Shown in pieces: positions 27,089 to 36,669 of a stretch of 64,000 nucleotides of DNA. The notes beneath the pieces were generated by a model, which saw only the letters and a list, made by a program, of their open reading frames with translations, was not told the DNA's origin and did no database searches. How positions within the stretch are numbered: position 1 is the first letter of the stretch; the number at the start of each line of letters is the position of its first letter. The position numbers and the translations under genes were made by a program. Source of the DNA: Tunturibacter gelidoferens (GTDB lineage: Bacteria; Acidobacteriota; Terriglobia; Terriglobales; Acidobacteriaceae); contig NZ_CP132938.1 in the NCBI RefSeq assembly GCF_040358255.1, positions 2,914,001 through 2,978,000 of the forward strand. Reading direction: 5' to 3'.

Positions 27089-27544
27089 TTAGCCGTGCTT
27101 GTCTGATTGCTGCTTGCTCAGGGCGGCTCCAAAAACATTAAGCAACCCCACTGCCGTCGCCAGGCCGCGGCGCGCATCCTTCGATGCTGCCTGCTTCCCA
27201 AGCGCCAGCAACGATGGAGTTTCCTTTCCGGCCTCTGCAATCACTGCGTGCAATACATCTGCATCGATCAAGGTAAACAGGTTGCTGAAGATCAGCAATA
27301 TGCGAAGCGCGGTTACCATCTCCTTCGAGCTGACGACATCCACCACACGGTCAACGACTGTGTCGCCCGCACTTAGCAGCCCATTCAATAAATCAAGCAG
27401 GCCCTTTGCATGCAGCCGCAGCAGCAGATCATATGCGGCCAGCACAGCCTCTGCGTGTTCGATTGGAGCCTGCTCAACCCTGCGAATCAGGTCCTCACGC
27501 GAATCGACCGGTTTGAACTCACGAAAATCAACAGCTACCGCCAT
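27089..27544 (-). CDS. DUF1641 protein associated with formate dehydrogenase
   Basis: 151 residues beginning MAVAVDFREFKPVD, with 'aaggagcgtc' upstream, a better start than the longer frame. The helical core 'AYDLLLRLHAKGLLDLLNGL' and 'RILLIFSNLFTLIDADVLH' matches DUF1641, a family encoded beside molybdenum formate dehydrogenase genes. The start overlaps the 3' end of the broken fdhA-like gene by 17 bases, confirming the former operon. The gene itself looks intact, but its partner is not. Confidence 0.75.
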   Translation of the reverse strand: MAVAVDFREFKPVDSREDLIRRVEQAPIEHAEAVLAAYDLLLRLHAKGLLDLLNGLLSAGDTVVDRVVDVVSSKEMVTALRILLIFSNLFTLIDADVLHAVIAEAGKETPSLLALGKQAASKDARRGLATAVGLLNVFGAALSKQQSDKHG

Positions 27545-29165
27545 TGGATGACGCTCCTTTCTGCGATTGGATTTGAACAAGCTTTTCCGTGCCCGGCATG
27601 TGATAGTCCTTACGCCTCCACTTACGCTCCACTTCGACACCCATCTGAGGTGTTGGCTTGCCTGAAAAGCGAAAGTTCAGGGGCTTCAAAGGATTCGTGC
27701 CTTTTTCCGGTAAAAGTTTGATGCGCACCGCAGTCTCTTCAAACGCGGGAGTATTGGTGTCACGGTCCGCATGCGACCCGGTCAGGATATTGACCGGTCC
27801 CTCCCGCGAAAACAGCGGCAGATACACCTCCTTTCCGAATACTCGGCCCGTCACAAGTACCTTGATGACCAGCGAGCCGTGGCGGCTGGTGACGCGCACC
27901 CATCGTCTGGACTCGATGCCACGCTACTTCTCCAGGTCCTCCGAGATTTCAAGGTAGCGCTCCGGAGTTTCCTCGCGAATCCCGTCAACCCGATGAGTCA
28001 TGTTTCCCTCATGGAAGTGCTCCAGTATGCGACCGTTGTTCAGGAAGAGATCGAAGTCATCATCCAAAGCCTCCTCGGGCTCGCGAAACGAAACCGGATA
28101 GAACCGCGCCTTATTGTCCGGGAAAGGAAATCTGTTCAAGTACAGGATGGGCTGGTCGGAACCGTCCTTGGCTATCGGCCACTGCAGCGTCTTGTAGGCT
28201 TCCAGTCTTTCAAAGCTCGCGCCTTCAAAGAGGGGCGTTAACGAGGCCATCTCCGCCATAATCTCGGAGGGATGCCGATAGTTCCAGTTCCCACCCATTC
28301 GGTTGGCAAGCTCCATCGTGATCCTCCAATCGGCCTTGGCTTCTCCTAACTCTGGCAGAGCCTGATACAGGCGTTGAACGCGCCGCTCTGTATTGGTAAA
28401 TGTGCCGTCCTTTTCGAGGGCCGGAACACTGGGCAGAACGACGTCAGCATAGCGGCAGGTTTCGGAGAAGAAGATATCCTGCACCACAAACAAATCCAGC
28501 TTCTCGAAAGCGGCTCCTACAAAGTTTGCATTCGAGTCGGCGGAGATCATGTCCTCTCCAGCCAGATACATCGCGCGCAGCTTTCCTTCGTGGATCGCGT
28601 CCACCATCTGGTGGTTATCCATGCCGCGATCCGGAGAAAGCGCTACACCCCATCCCTTCTCAAATTTCTCGCGAATGGCCGGTTCGGTCACATGCTGATA
28701 GCCCGGATAGCTGTCCGGCATGGCTCCCATGTCGCTGGCACCCTGCACGTTGTTGTGACCGCGGAGCGGATAGGCTCCGCAGCCAGGACGCATATAGTTT
28801 CCGGTAACCAGCAGCAGGTTTGAGATAGCCGTCGATCCATCTGATGCGCTCGTGTGCTGCGTAATACCCATCGCCCAGAGAACGCACATAGTGTCCGCAG
28901 CTGCAAATCTCCTTGGCGACGCGCTCAAGGGTTTCAATGGGCACCCCGCACGTCTTGGCGGCATACTCCATTGTGAATGGCTCAAGGCTCTTGCGGAACT
29001 CGTCCAGCCCGTTGACCCACTGGTCGAGAAACGCCTGCTTGGCGTGGCCGTGGTCGAGCATGTAGCGGCTCAGCGCCGATATCCAGACCAAATCCGTACC
29101 GGGCCGCGGGCGGAAGTGGATGTCCGCACGGCGCGCCATCTCCATCAAGAGAGAGCTCGACCTCT
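27528..29165 (-). pseudogene. fdhA: Formate dehydrogenase alpha subunit (molybdopterin), truncated and broken
   Basis: Joined frames give the C-terminal two thirds of an FdhA/FdhF-type oxidoreductase: 'ADIHFRPRPGTDLVWISALS', 'WAMGITQHTSASDGSTAISN', 'GNYMRPGCGAYPLRGHNNVQ', 'SETCRYADVVLPSVPALEKD' and 'TNTERRVQRLYQALPELGEA', and a molydopterin-dinucleotide-binding tail ('GRVFGKEVYLPLFSREGPVN'). A frameshift lies near 28915, and TAG at 27924-27926 interrupts 'DLEK*RGIESRRWVRV', probably from GAG. The first third with the FeS site and the Sec/Cys region is missing; the 5' side abuts an RND-pump fragment. The enzyme would be inactive. Confidence 0.85.
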
Positions 29166-29229
29166 GGCTGCTTACCAGGCGGGCCGGCTTTGACTACGTT
29201 TGTCAGATCCATCACGCTCATTTTGTTCC

Positions 29230-29556
29230 TCACTGCGCAATCGCGAGGTCTACCTGCACGTTCGGCTGAAAATGGATCTTGATGACACCGACGCCGCTGT
29301 ACGACTGCGACTCCGTGTACTGAATGTTATTCACTGTGGTCGGAAGTGCCCGCTCGCACACCCCAACGATTCGCTTGGACATGTCATCCGCATCCATCCC
29401 GCTGTACGTCCAGATGATGCTAACGATGGGAATAGCGATGTCCGGCAAGATGTCGGTCGGCGTCGTCACGATCGAGGCCACGCCGAAGATCGCGATAAGC
29501 AGCGCGACAATGACGAACGTATACGGCCTTTTCAGGGCAAAGCGAACGATCCACAT
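29230..29556 (-). pseudogene. RND efflux pump, N-terminal fragment
   Basis: About 108 residues from an ATG with 'gggagacag' upstream: first helix 'WIVRFALKRPYTFVIVALL', then 'TDILPDIAIPIVSIIWTYSG', 'MSKRIVGVCERALPTTVNNI' and 'GVIKIHFQPNVQVDLAIAQ', the start of HAE1/AcrB-like pumps. The frame stops at 29230, where a full protein would continue for about 900 residues, and FdhA-like sequence begins. This is one side of a deletion junction. Confidence 0.8.
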
Positions 29557-29648
29557 AAAGCCTGTCTCCCGCATGCTGTCCTGCAGCAGGCTCTTAATCA
29601 GTCCGTAAAAGGGGAGGGTTGCCGCGCCTGGCACCCTTTCGCTGCAGG

Positions 29649-30356
29649 TTAGTTAGACATCTGCATCAGGTGTGTCTTGTAGTCATATTCGACGCTGGTG
29701 CGCCGAACTACCGTCAATCCTTCGCTACCTAGCAGGAACGTTGTACCGGTATCGTCTTTCACCACTTCGTGCCTGACCTCCTTAATTGTTGCCAGCAGCA
29801 CAGGCTCGGAGGGCAATGAGATGTCGACCACCTGATAATCGCGGGGAGTTGCGCGCACGTAGTTGTAGGGCTCATTCACCATCAGGAAGCCAGTCTCACC
29901 GAGTGACTCTGTAGAGCCAGAGTCAGATAGAGTGCTGATCATCCGCAACGACGGTGCCTTCACCTTGTGTAAATCGAGAACTGCGACTCCCTTATTGTCG
30001 CGGAATCGTACAAGTTCTCCATGCCCATCGAGCGGACGAACGAAGTCGAAGGTGCCAGGAACGGTTAGCGTGATCGACTCAACCAACTTGATCTTGCTTG
30101 GATCTGTAACATCAAAGATTGTGAGGCGTGCACCCTGCTGCTGCTCGATGTAAAGATAGGTTTCACCAGAACCGTCTGAATGTAGAAATAACGAATTGCC
30201 AGGCATCTGCGCCACTTCTGGCAGATCGCGCGGCTGGACGACGATTAATCCCTGCGACTTTGAACGGATTTCTGCATGAAGGGTGAATGTCATGGCCAAT
30301 GCCGTGAACGCTACAAAAACCGACTTAGCCAGTTGATGTAAGGTTGCTGCTTTCAT
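29649..30356 (-). CDS. Secreted LVIVD/propeller-like protein, copy 2
   Basis: 235 residues with a signal peptide ending 'MTFTLHA' and mature start EIRSKS. Motifs 'ETYLYIEQQQGARLTIFDV', 'VRFRDNKGVAVLDLHKV', 'GSTESLGETGFLMVNEPYNY' and 'TTFLLGSEGLTVVRR' match the paralogue at 14044-14754 throughout its length, and both end 'YDYKTHLMQ(M/L)S' or nearly so. 'aaaaaggagacgcacc' precedes the ATG. An ECF sigma factor gene lies just upstream on the same strand, suggesting the propeller belongs to its regulon or signalling path. Confidence 0.75.
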   Translation of the reverse strand: MKAATLHQLAKSVFVAFTALAMTFTLHAEIRSKSQGLIVVQPRDLPEVAQMPGNSLFLHSDGSGETYLYIEQQQGARLTIFDVTDPSKIKLVESITLTVPGTFDFVRPLDGHGELVRFRDNKGVAVLDLHKVKAPSLRMISTLSDSGSTESLGETGFLMVNEPYNYVRATPRDYQVVDISLPSEPVLLATIKEVRHEVVKDDTGTTFLLGSEGLTVVRRTSVEYDYKTHLMQMSN

Positions 30357-30480
30357 GGTGCGTCTCCTTTTTCAATCCCGAGTATCGGCCGCTAATCGCG
30401 ACACGTCCAAACAGTTACGTGACGGCCAATCTCGTGACCGAGACGGGATGCATTGTCTACGCCCGGGACGAATGGAACAC

Positions 30481-31128
30481 TTATCGATACTTTTCTTGAA
30501 CAACGGGGCATTGCTTCTCTCGTCTTTCCACCAAATCCATACGCAGGGCTCTTCTGGCGCGTAACAAACGAGACTTAGTTGCGGCAACAGAGAGGCCTAC
30601 GAGGTCGGCGATTTCCTTTATCGACCTATCATTCGATTGATGAATCTCAACCACATTTCGCAGAGGCGGCTGTAGACGGCAAATTGCTCGCTTCAAGAGT
30701 TCTGTTCTTTCGTGCCTTGCATAGAGCTCTTCAACGTTCTTCGTTTGGTCAGCAATCTCCCGCTGCTGCCAGGTCTTGCCATCCGAGATCTCCATAGAAG
30801 TCTCAGGGTGAGTGCGCTTCCTACGTAAAGTCATAAGCGCCGAATTGATCACAATACGCGTGAGCCAAGTCGAAAATTTGGCCCTGCCATCGAAAGTGTT
30901 CAAATGAACATAGACTCTCATCCACGCTTCCTGAATCACGTCTTCTGCATCGTCTCGGCTTTTCGTGACCCGATAAGCCACGTTGAATGCAGTATTCGAA
31001 TGTCGCGCCCACAGCTCCGCAAACGCGAAGCGATCCCCTAACTTGGCTGCGCCCACAAGGATTTCATCGGTTGCCGCAGCAGCAAGGAGTTTCACGCTGA
31101 TTTCGTCTTGCGAGCTACAGATATTCAT
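30481..31128 (-). CDS. ECF-type RNA polymerase sigma factor
   Basis: 215 residues from the ATG with 'caaaggaattt' upstream; the frame is open further upstream but that leader has no sigma features. Region 2 is clear ('AFNVAYRVTKSRDDAEDVIQ' then 'EAWMRVYVHLNTFDGRAKFS' with TWL), and region 4 contains 'LQPPLRNVVEIHQSNDRSIK' and the helix-turn-helix 'EIADLVGLSVAATKSRLLRA'. Group IV sigma factors usually control their own operon. No anti-sigma gene is adjacent; the neighbours are the membrane protein (31372-31731) and the propeller (29649-30356), candidates for signal input or target. Confidence 0.88.
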   Translation of the reverse strand: MNICSSQDEISVKLLAAAATDEILVGAAKLGDRFAFAELWARHSNTAFNVAYRVTKSRDDAEDVIQEAWMRVYVHLNTFDGRAKFSTWLTRIVINSALMTLRRKRTHPETSMEISDGKTWQQREIADQTKNVEELYARHERTELLKRAICRLQPPLRNVVEIHQSNDRSIKEIADLVGLSVAATKSRLLRARRALRMDLVERREKQCPVVQEKYR

Positions 31129-31288
31129 AAATTCCTTTGTGCGGCTTTCTGAAACTTCTGCTGTGGTTTTAACTCGTTGGAACTGCATGCCGGATGCACA
31201 TGTCTCAGTCTTGCTGCGATGCGCTTGGCCAGCTTGATCGTCGTCACATTTGTGAACTCCCACCCTTGCCGCGATGAAACTGCGTCAC

Positions 31289-31933
31289 GGGTGGGTTACC
31301 CCGAAGTTTGTGTTGATGCGAAGGGGTGTTGGTGCGAAGGGCCACACGCCTTTAACAGCGAGAGATGAGATCTAATTCCCGAGCCTTCCTTCGCTGCGGA
31401 TTCTGAAAGAATTTATTAAGTGTCGCGGGGCTGCCTTTTTAGAGGTGCTCATTAGTTTGCAGCCAGCGACCAGTTCGCTGCTTGCGTCAGTCATCGATTC
31501 GGATGGATCTTTCTGCACCTTTAACCATGCCCGAAGATTGAATGCGTTTATGCAAATGCAAAACACATTCGCAGGGATAAAGCCATACTGTGACGTGTGC
31601 AACCCGATCACACAGACGATGAGACTGTTGACGCCCGAAACAACAAGACCGGTCCACATCTTTCTTCCGACCAGGACCGTCGCAACGACGGTGAGAAAAC
31701 AAGATAGATAGTCCAACCGGAACATCGCCACAGCGCGCCTCGGATCTATATTGCTGCCGCCATGTGTAAGGCAATTTGCGTGCCAAAGGCGGGCTTCAAC
31801 GCGAGGAGTAGTTAGCCGCTGACGATAAATAAGTTAGCTAAAGAACAAGTGGATTTGTGAATGTCACATAAGGGTTGAGTGACGACGCGACGACGACGAG
31901 ATACCGTCATTGTGTCGTCACCTTGACAGCCTC
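31289..31933 (-). repeat. Inverted duplicated module, copy 2
   Basis: Reverse-complement counterpart of 13112-13764, with the same boundary sequence at its upstream end (gaggctgtcaaggtgacgac). It borders a truncated IS110 transposase. Both copies carry the membrane-protein gene with its long leader. Confidence 0.85.
31372..31731 (-). CDS. Small membrane protein (PnuC-like in appearance), copy 2
   Basis: 119 residues, identical to copy 1 at 13319-13765 for about the first 68 residues (MAMFRLDYLSCFLTVVATVL and onward) and then diverging at scattered positions. It ends at a TAG where copy 1 reads on, so the C-terminal extension of copy 1 is dispensable or artefactual. Two or three hydrophobic segments are predicted by eye. 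The gene lies upstream of the ECF sigma factor on the same strand, 244 bases apart. Confidence 0.6.
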   Translation of the reverse strand: MAMFRLDYLSCFLTVVATVLVGRKMWTGLVVSGVNSLIVCVIGLHTSQYGFIPANVFCICINAFNLRAWLKVQKDPSESMTDASSELVAGCKLMSTSKKAAPRHLINSFRIRSEGRLGN

Positions 31934-32069
31934 GCAGCTTGATCCGAAAGTTTGTGGTCCTGTAGGTTAGGGCGCTATGTGGCTTAATATTTGGGCGCTA
32001 TTAATGGGATGGTCTGCTGCCTTAACCCACAGCAGTCGGGATATCACGGTGAAGACAGGAGACATCCCC

Positions 32070-32453
32070 ATGGAACTACACGCGATCGGCATTGATCTTG
32101 GCAAGACGGTCTTCCATCTGATAGGGCTCAACCTGCGTGGCGAGGTTGTAGTGCGCAAGAAGTGTTCGCGCAAGCAACTGCTGCACTTCACGGCGAACCT
32201 GAAGGTAAGACTGATTGGCATGGAAGCCTGTGGAGGGCCACGTTTTCTAGGACGGGCATTGCGAGAGCAGGGTCATGAAGTACGGCTGATCCCGGCGCAG
32301 TATCTGAAGCCGTACGTGAAGACCCACAAGAGCGACTACATTGACGCCGAGGCGATCGCTGAGGCGGTGTGGCGGCCGAGGATGGGTTTCGTGCCGATAC
32401 CCGGTCCGCATCCGCATCAAGAATCCTTCTCCCGAGTTGTTTCGCGTTGGTGA
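32070..32453 (+). pseudogene. IS110-family transposase, N-terminal fragment
   Basis: Starts at ATG after 'acaggagacatcccc'. It shows the RuvC-like DEDD start 'AIGIDLGKTVFHLIGLNLRG', 'LIGMEACGGPRFLGRALREQ', 'VRLIPAQYLKPYVKTHKSDY' and 'DAEAIAEAVWRPRM', with the catalytic D, E and D-x-D set of IS110 N-terminal domains. Similarity stops near 32395, so the C-terminal Ser domain is lost. Confidence 0.8.
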
Positions 32454-32529
32454 GTCGGCAGTTGTCGAGATCCGTGGACATTGAAAATGGGGACCTTCGC
32501 TTAAAGCGTACCGCGCTCAAGTCGACCGT

Positions 32530-33330
32530 CGGCCTGGATCTGGGATTTCTCAAAGAAGAGCTCGTGCCCTATCCAGGAAGATCTGCCCTGGTGGGCCGCA
32601 TGGTCACGGCTGCAACTCTTTCCATGCTCATCACCATGACGTTCGCCTCCCCTATGGAGCGTATTGTGCTATCTATTCACTGTCGATTTCGCGCGAAAGC
32701 ACCCAGCTAACGGTGAAGGCCGCGCTAACCAGAATCGTCTCCTATGCACTCGGAGCCATTTATGTGCTGATTGGCGCGATCATTTTTGTGGACGACCCAA
32801 TGCTCCGCCTGCTGTGGGTAATCGGATCAATGTTCATGGCGTTCTACGCAATTAGCGCGATGGCAATTGAGGGTTCGGCCACCGTGGTTGCATATCTCAT
32901 CGTGATCACCGTCTCCCTCTGGGATGAACACATCTCCGGCGAACTCAGGCTTGAGGGGACGCTTTGGGCGGTCTTTGCACTTTCCAATCGGGAGTGCGGT
33001 TGCCGTGGTTGTCGAGTTGCTGTTTGAAGCGATGAGACCGGGGAATGACCTTCTGCGATCCATCGGCGACCGGCTGGTTTCCATTGAAGCCGTGCTCGTT
33101 TGTTATGGAACCGGAGTTCCAGTGGACCAGGGAACGGCACAGAGGGTTACGCGGCTGGCGCTGCTCGGGACATCGAGGTTGCGGCACACCTTGCGCAATT
33201 CCAACTATCCGCGAGAATACCGCGAACAGATGGGCGCTGTTGTGGCGCTTGTTGAAGCTGGCCGCATCGCAATATCCTCCAACAAAGGCAAGCCCGAAGG
33301 AGAGCCACGTGTCACTGTGGCGAATGTTCG
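32530..33330 (+). pseudogene. FUSC-family membrane exporter fragment with frameshifts
   Basis: Joined frames read 'GFLKEELVPYPGRSALVGRM', 'VTAATLSMLITMTF', then (one base missing near 32643) 'LPYGAYCAIYSLSISREST', 'VDDPMLRLLWVIGSMFMAFY' and 'LRLEGTLWAVFALS', then (one extra base near 32980) 'GSAVAVVVELLFEAMRPGND' and 'RVTRLALLGTSRLRHTLRNS'. This is the first half of a FUSC/aromatic-acid exporter (MdtO/AaeB-like). The second membrane half is missing. Confidence 0.7.
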
Positions 33331-33873
33331 AAAGCACAATTCTCCTTTGGACAGAACGCGCCTTCTGGTCGGCAGCCTATCACATCAGCAACTGAGGATG
33401 TTTCAAGGCGCCCCCAAAGAAGGATGGCCGTCTGCGGAAATCGACTCCTAAACCGAAATCACCGCTACTTTGTAAAGATGCTGTGCTGTGTTCTTTGTCG
33501 TAACGCTGTTCCTCCTTTCCAGCTCGCTTCGCATTTTCGGAGGGCGTTTCCGTTTATATCGACTCTTATAACCTGGGACGTACAAAATTACCCAAAAAAC
33601 TCTTGACATTTCGGCAAGACCAGGATCATCCTCTTTGGTAAGTTCGACAGGCCCAACGTTCTTGGTGTGTTGTTCGACGGATCCAATTCTCTCCCAGTGT
33701 GCTGAATCGACTCATTCGCCCCGCGTGTTCGAGGAGACAGCGACATGATCTCTACCGTTCCAACCCAGTTTGGGTAAATATACCAAGGCTCCATGAGTGC
33801 GTTTAAGTGTTGCCGCGTTCGCAGAGCTACCCGCCCACCTACCCGAACCTTTGCAGTTAAAGGGAGGTTATTT
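33331..33873. other. Non-coding stretch
   Basis: Between the FUSC remnant and the cytochrome gene. The bases after 33780 could be leader; I see no gene. Confidence 0.4.
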
Positions 33874-35610
33874 GTGAGACAAACAAGGTTGATAGCACTA
33901 GCAGCCGCCTGTGCGACGATTGCGGTCGCCATGTCCATCTCCAGACACATTGTGCACGGACAAACCGTCTACAACCCATATCCAACTGGGATTCTGCCCT
34001 CCAACATCGATCCCGAGATAGCAAGGGTTCTGCGCGAAGTGAATTCCATCGAAGCTGAAGCGATCCGGCAGTGGCAGGCGCTCCCGCCCCCGGTTGTGAC
34101 GGGCAACCCCCCAACACTTCAGAACACCGGAGTTGCCTCAGTAGAAATACTCGGCAAGCTCATGAATTTCGACAGAACCATCTCGCCAAACGAGAATGAG
34201 GCCTGCTCGTCTTGCCACATGCCCTACGCCGGCTATAGCGGACCGATTCCGTCGGTGAATCTGACGATGATCGCGTACCCCGGATCGGTTCACTTCAGGG
34301 CCGGCAAGCGGACAGCGCAGAGATACACGTATGCGAGCTACTTCCCTCCGCTCCAGTACGACGCGGTTCAGGGCCTTTTCTATGGCGGAAATTTCTGGGA
34401 TTCACGCGCAACCGGGTATTTGCTGAGGAGTCCCGACGCCGAGCAGTCACAGGGGCCTCCTGTCGATCCTGACGAAATGGGCAACCCTGACACTGCCTGT
34501 GTCACTTACAAGCTTTCACTGGCTCCGTACAGACCCCTCTTCGAGCTGATATGGGGTTCCGGCTCATTCGACATCACCTGGCCGGCAAACATTGCGCAGA
34601 TCTGCGCCACGCCAAATGGAGCTTCCGTGTTCAACGGGAACCCTACACCAGTTGCGCTAAGTCCGGCCGACCGCACCCGCTCGAATAACGACTACGATCA
34701 TTGGGCGCAGTCCCTTAACGCCTTTGAGCACAGCGAGTCTGTCAGCCCTTTCACCTCGAAGTTTGATGCATATCTGAAGGGAACGTATAAGTTGACAGCC
34801 AAGGAAGCGGCCGGATACGCGCTATTCCGGGGCAAAGGAAATTGCAATTCGTGTCACCTGGACGGCAGATCAACGGCGCCGGCCCCAACAAATACCGGCG
34901 CCAAAGATACGGGAGTAGCCGCTAATGTCGTACCGGTGTTCACCTGCTTCGGCTCTGCCAATGAGGGCCTGCCCAAGAATCCCAGGGATTCCTTTTATTA
35001 TGAGACCACGCCGGATGCCGTCGGATTTACGCCCAATCCGGGAGGCTTTACCTATACCGATTTCGGATTAGGAACTTTCCTCAGAAGCGGCTTCGGCTCC
35101 GCTCCCAATCCAAACTCCAGTTGGCGGCAGTTTGCATCAACCGTCGACGGCCAGATGCAGGTGATGACGGCGCGCAATGTGGGGCTTACGCCGCCATCGT
35201 GTCCTACCACAGAGGCTCCCGGCCCCTACTTCCAGAAGGAGTTCTTCCACAATGGCTACATCAAGAGCCTGAAGCAACTCGTCCACTTCTACAACACGCG
35301 GGATCTGTACCGGAATGCCGTGGAGTCCGGCAACTGCCCGACGGGAACAACCGAGAAAGTAAACTGCTGGCCTGAGCCCGAGGTGCCTCAAAATATCGAC
35401 ATGACCACCGGCAACCTGGGCTTGACGGATACGGAGGAGAATGAGATCGTCGCATTTCTACAAACGCTCAGTGACGGTTTCACAACACCTTACCCCGACG
35501 TTAACACGTATACAGGAGCCTGCATGACAGGCGGCACCGCTGCCACCCAGGGGAATTCGACGATCATTCCCGCCGATCTACTGCGGCAATTCCAACAAAT
35601 GCAGCGCTAG
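33874..35610 (+). CDS. Exported dihaem cytochrome c peroxidase/MauG-like protein
   Basis: 578 residues from the GTG at 33874, which follows 'gggaggttattt' and begins a signal peptide (RQTRLIALAAACATIAVAMS). The longer frame from 33793 lacks a ribosome site. Two haem motifs are present: CSSCH near residue 110 within 'ISPNENEACSSCHMPYAGYS' and CNSCH near residue 325 within 'FRGKGNCNSCHLDGRS'. 'LGKLMNFDRTISPNE' and late 'ATQGNSTI' fit the CcpA/MauG superfamily, which reduces peroxide or oxidises partner proteins in the periplasm. The family is usually 300-450 residues; here long inserts are present. The next gene on the strand is an exported Fn3 protein. Confidence 0.87.
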   Translation: MRQTRLIALAAACATIAVAMSISRHIVHGQTVYNPYPTGILPSNIDPEIARVLREVNSIEAEAIRQWQALPPPVVTGNPPTLQNTGVASVEILGKLMNFDRTISPNENEACSSCHMPYAGYSGPIPSVNLTMIAYPGSVHFRAGKRTAQRYTYASYFPPLQYDAVQGLFYGGNFWDSRATGYLLRSPDAEQSQGPPVDPDEMGNPDTACVTYKLSLAPYRPLFELIWGSGSFDITWPANIAQICATPNGASVFNGNPTPVALSPADRTRSNNDYDHWAQSLNAFEHSESVSPFTSKFDAYLKGTYKLTAKEAAGYALFRGKGNCNSCHLDGRSTAPAPTNTGAKDTGVAANVVPVFTCFGSANEGLPKNPRDSFYYETTPDAVGFTPNPGGFTYTDFGLGTFLRSGFGSAPNPNSSWRQFASTVDGQMQVMTARNVGLTPPSCPTTEAPGPYFQKEFFHNGYIKSLKQLVHFYNTRDLYRNAVESGNCPTGTTEKVNCWPEPEVPQNIDMTTGNLGLTDTEENEIVAFLQTLSDGFTTPYPDVNTYTGACMTGGTAATQGNSTIIPADLLRQFQQMQR

Positions 35611-35704
35611 GACCAATCTATGCCAGGACGGGGTACATGGAGCGACTCCATGCGCCCTGTCTCCGTTCTTCGCTGGAATATCCAATTCTCTTCGAGGTCT
35701 ATAG

Positions 35705-36151
35705 ATGACCGGTCTGCATATTCGCAAATTCCTTCTGTCACCGACGATCCTCTGTGTAGCCGTGCTTTTCTCCCTTACGATCTGCGCTCCGCAGCTTTCG
35801 CAGGCGCAGCTGGTTCCTCCTGCGCCGGCAGCAGCGAGTGTCCATATCACAGAGGGACCGGCGATCGAATCAGATAAAGATGGCCTCGCGATCATCCGGT
35901 GGACGAGCAATAACCCGGGCGGATCGGCCGAGCACTTCGGCGTCGTGCATTACGGCACGGATGCCGCGCAGCTGAACCAGACCGCGAAGAACCATATCCA
36001 ACTGAACCAAAGCCATCCCGAAACGGTTTTCCGGGTACGTGTGGACGGGCTAAAGCCGAGAACGACGTACTACTACACGGTCGGATCGATGGGGGGTACC
36101 GGCAAAGTCGATCCCGTGAATAGCGCGGTCTACCACTTCACTACTCCCTAG
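35705..36151 (+). CDS. Exported fibronectin type III-like protein
   Basis: 148 residues with a signal peptide (FLLSPTILCVAVLFSLTICA) and one Fn3/purple-acid-phosphatase-N-like domain: 'DGLAIIRWTSNNPGGSAEHF', 'VHYGTDAAQLNQTAKN', 'HPETVFRVRVDGLKPRTTYY' and 'YTVGSMGG'. Purple acid phosphatases begin with such a domain, but no catalytic domain follows and the gene ends cleanly. It lies 94 bases after the cytochrome gene on the same strand and may be co-transcribed. Binding function is unknown. Confidence 0.8.
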   Translation: MTGLHIRKFLLSPTILCVAVLFSLTICAPQLSQAQLVPPAPAAASVHITEGPAIESDKDGLAIIRWTSNNPGGSAEHFGVVHYGTDAAQLNQTAKNHIQLNQSHPETVFRVRVDGLKPRTTYYYTVGSMGGTGKVDPVNSAVYHFTTP

Positions 36152-36669
36152 TGGTCCTGCCGGCGCGTCGCTTCTGTGCGACTGCTGAACGCTCCCATAT
36201 TGGGGTTTTTGCATAACGCCTGGAAAAGGTCAATTCAGATTTCAGGCAGGTGATCGGCACTTGGCCGAGGTCATGCGGCGGCCCTGAGGATAGGGGACAC
36301 CTCAAGAAAGGGAAATTTATGAATGCTCAGGAGCTCTTGAGGCGGTTCTGGCTTCGGGGAGCATTGAGAGGACCGCTGCGCGTGAGGTTCGCCTGTGAGT
36401 TTCAGGGTAGTGCCATTAGGTAAGCGGTGATGCCAGTCGCCCGGAAGGTGTGACCATGACATTTCTAATGGGCGGCTACAAATTCTGGCTCCTGTTGCCG
36501 CAAAGCGTAAGTGTCGTCAGCTTTGCAAAGCTGAATTGTCATCATAATATTTAGTCGTCGTCGTGCGGTGGGAATGTGTGAAATCGTCGACTCTGACGAT
36601 TTCCAAGAACTGTGGGAAGAGTGGGAGACCAACAGTTTTATCGTTGGTCTTCCATGCTTTCCATCAGGC
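36152..36669. other. Non-coding stretch with probable insertion-sequence end
   Basis: No gene is supported. Near 36510-36545 the bases 'agtgtcgtcag' and 'gaattgtcatca' flank a palindrome and could be the end of the ISNCY-type element whose transposase remnant begins at 36670. Confidence 0.35.
36519..36532. repeat. Perfect 14-bp palindrome AGCTTTGCAAAGCT
   Basis: Self-complementary over all 14 bases, lying between two 'tgtc(g/a)tca' motifs near the presumed end of the ISNCY element. It may be a transposase binding site. Confidence 0.4.

Noticed and set aside
27924..27926. Selenocysteine or recoded codon in the formate dehydrogenase
   Set aside because: The stop is TAG, lies in the C-terminal part far from the active-site Sec/Cys position, and other damage is present.
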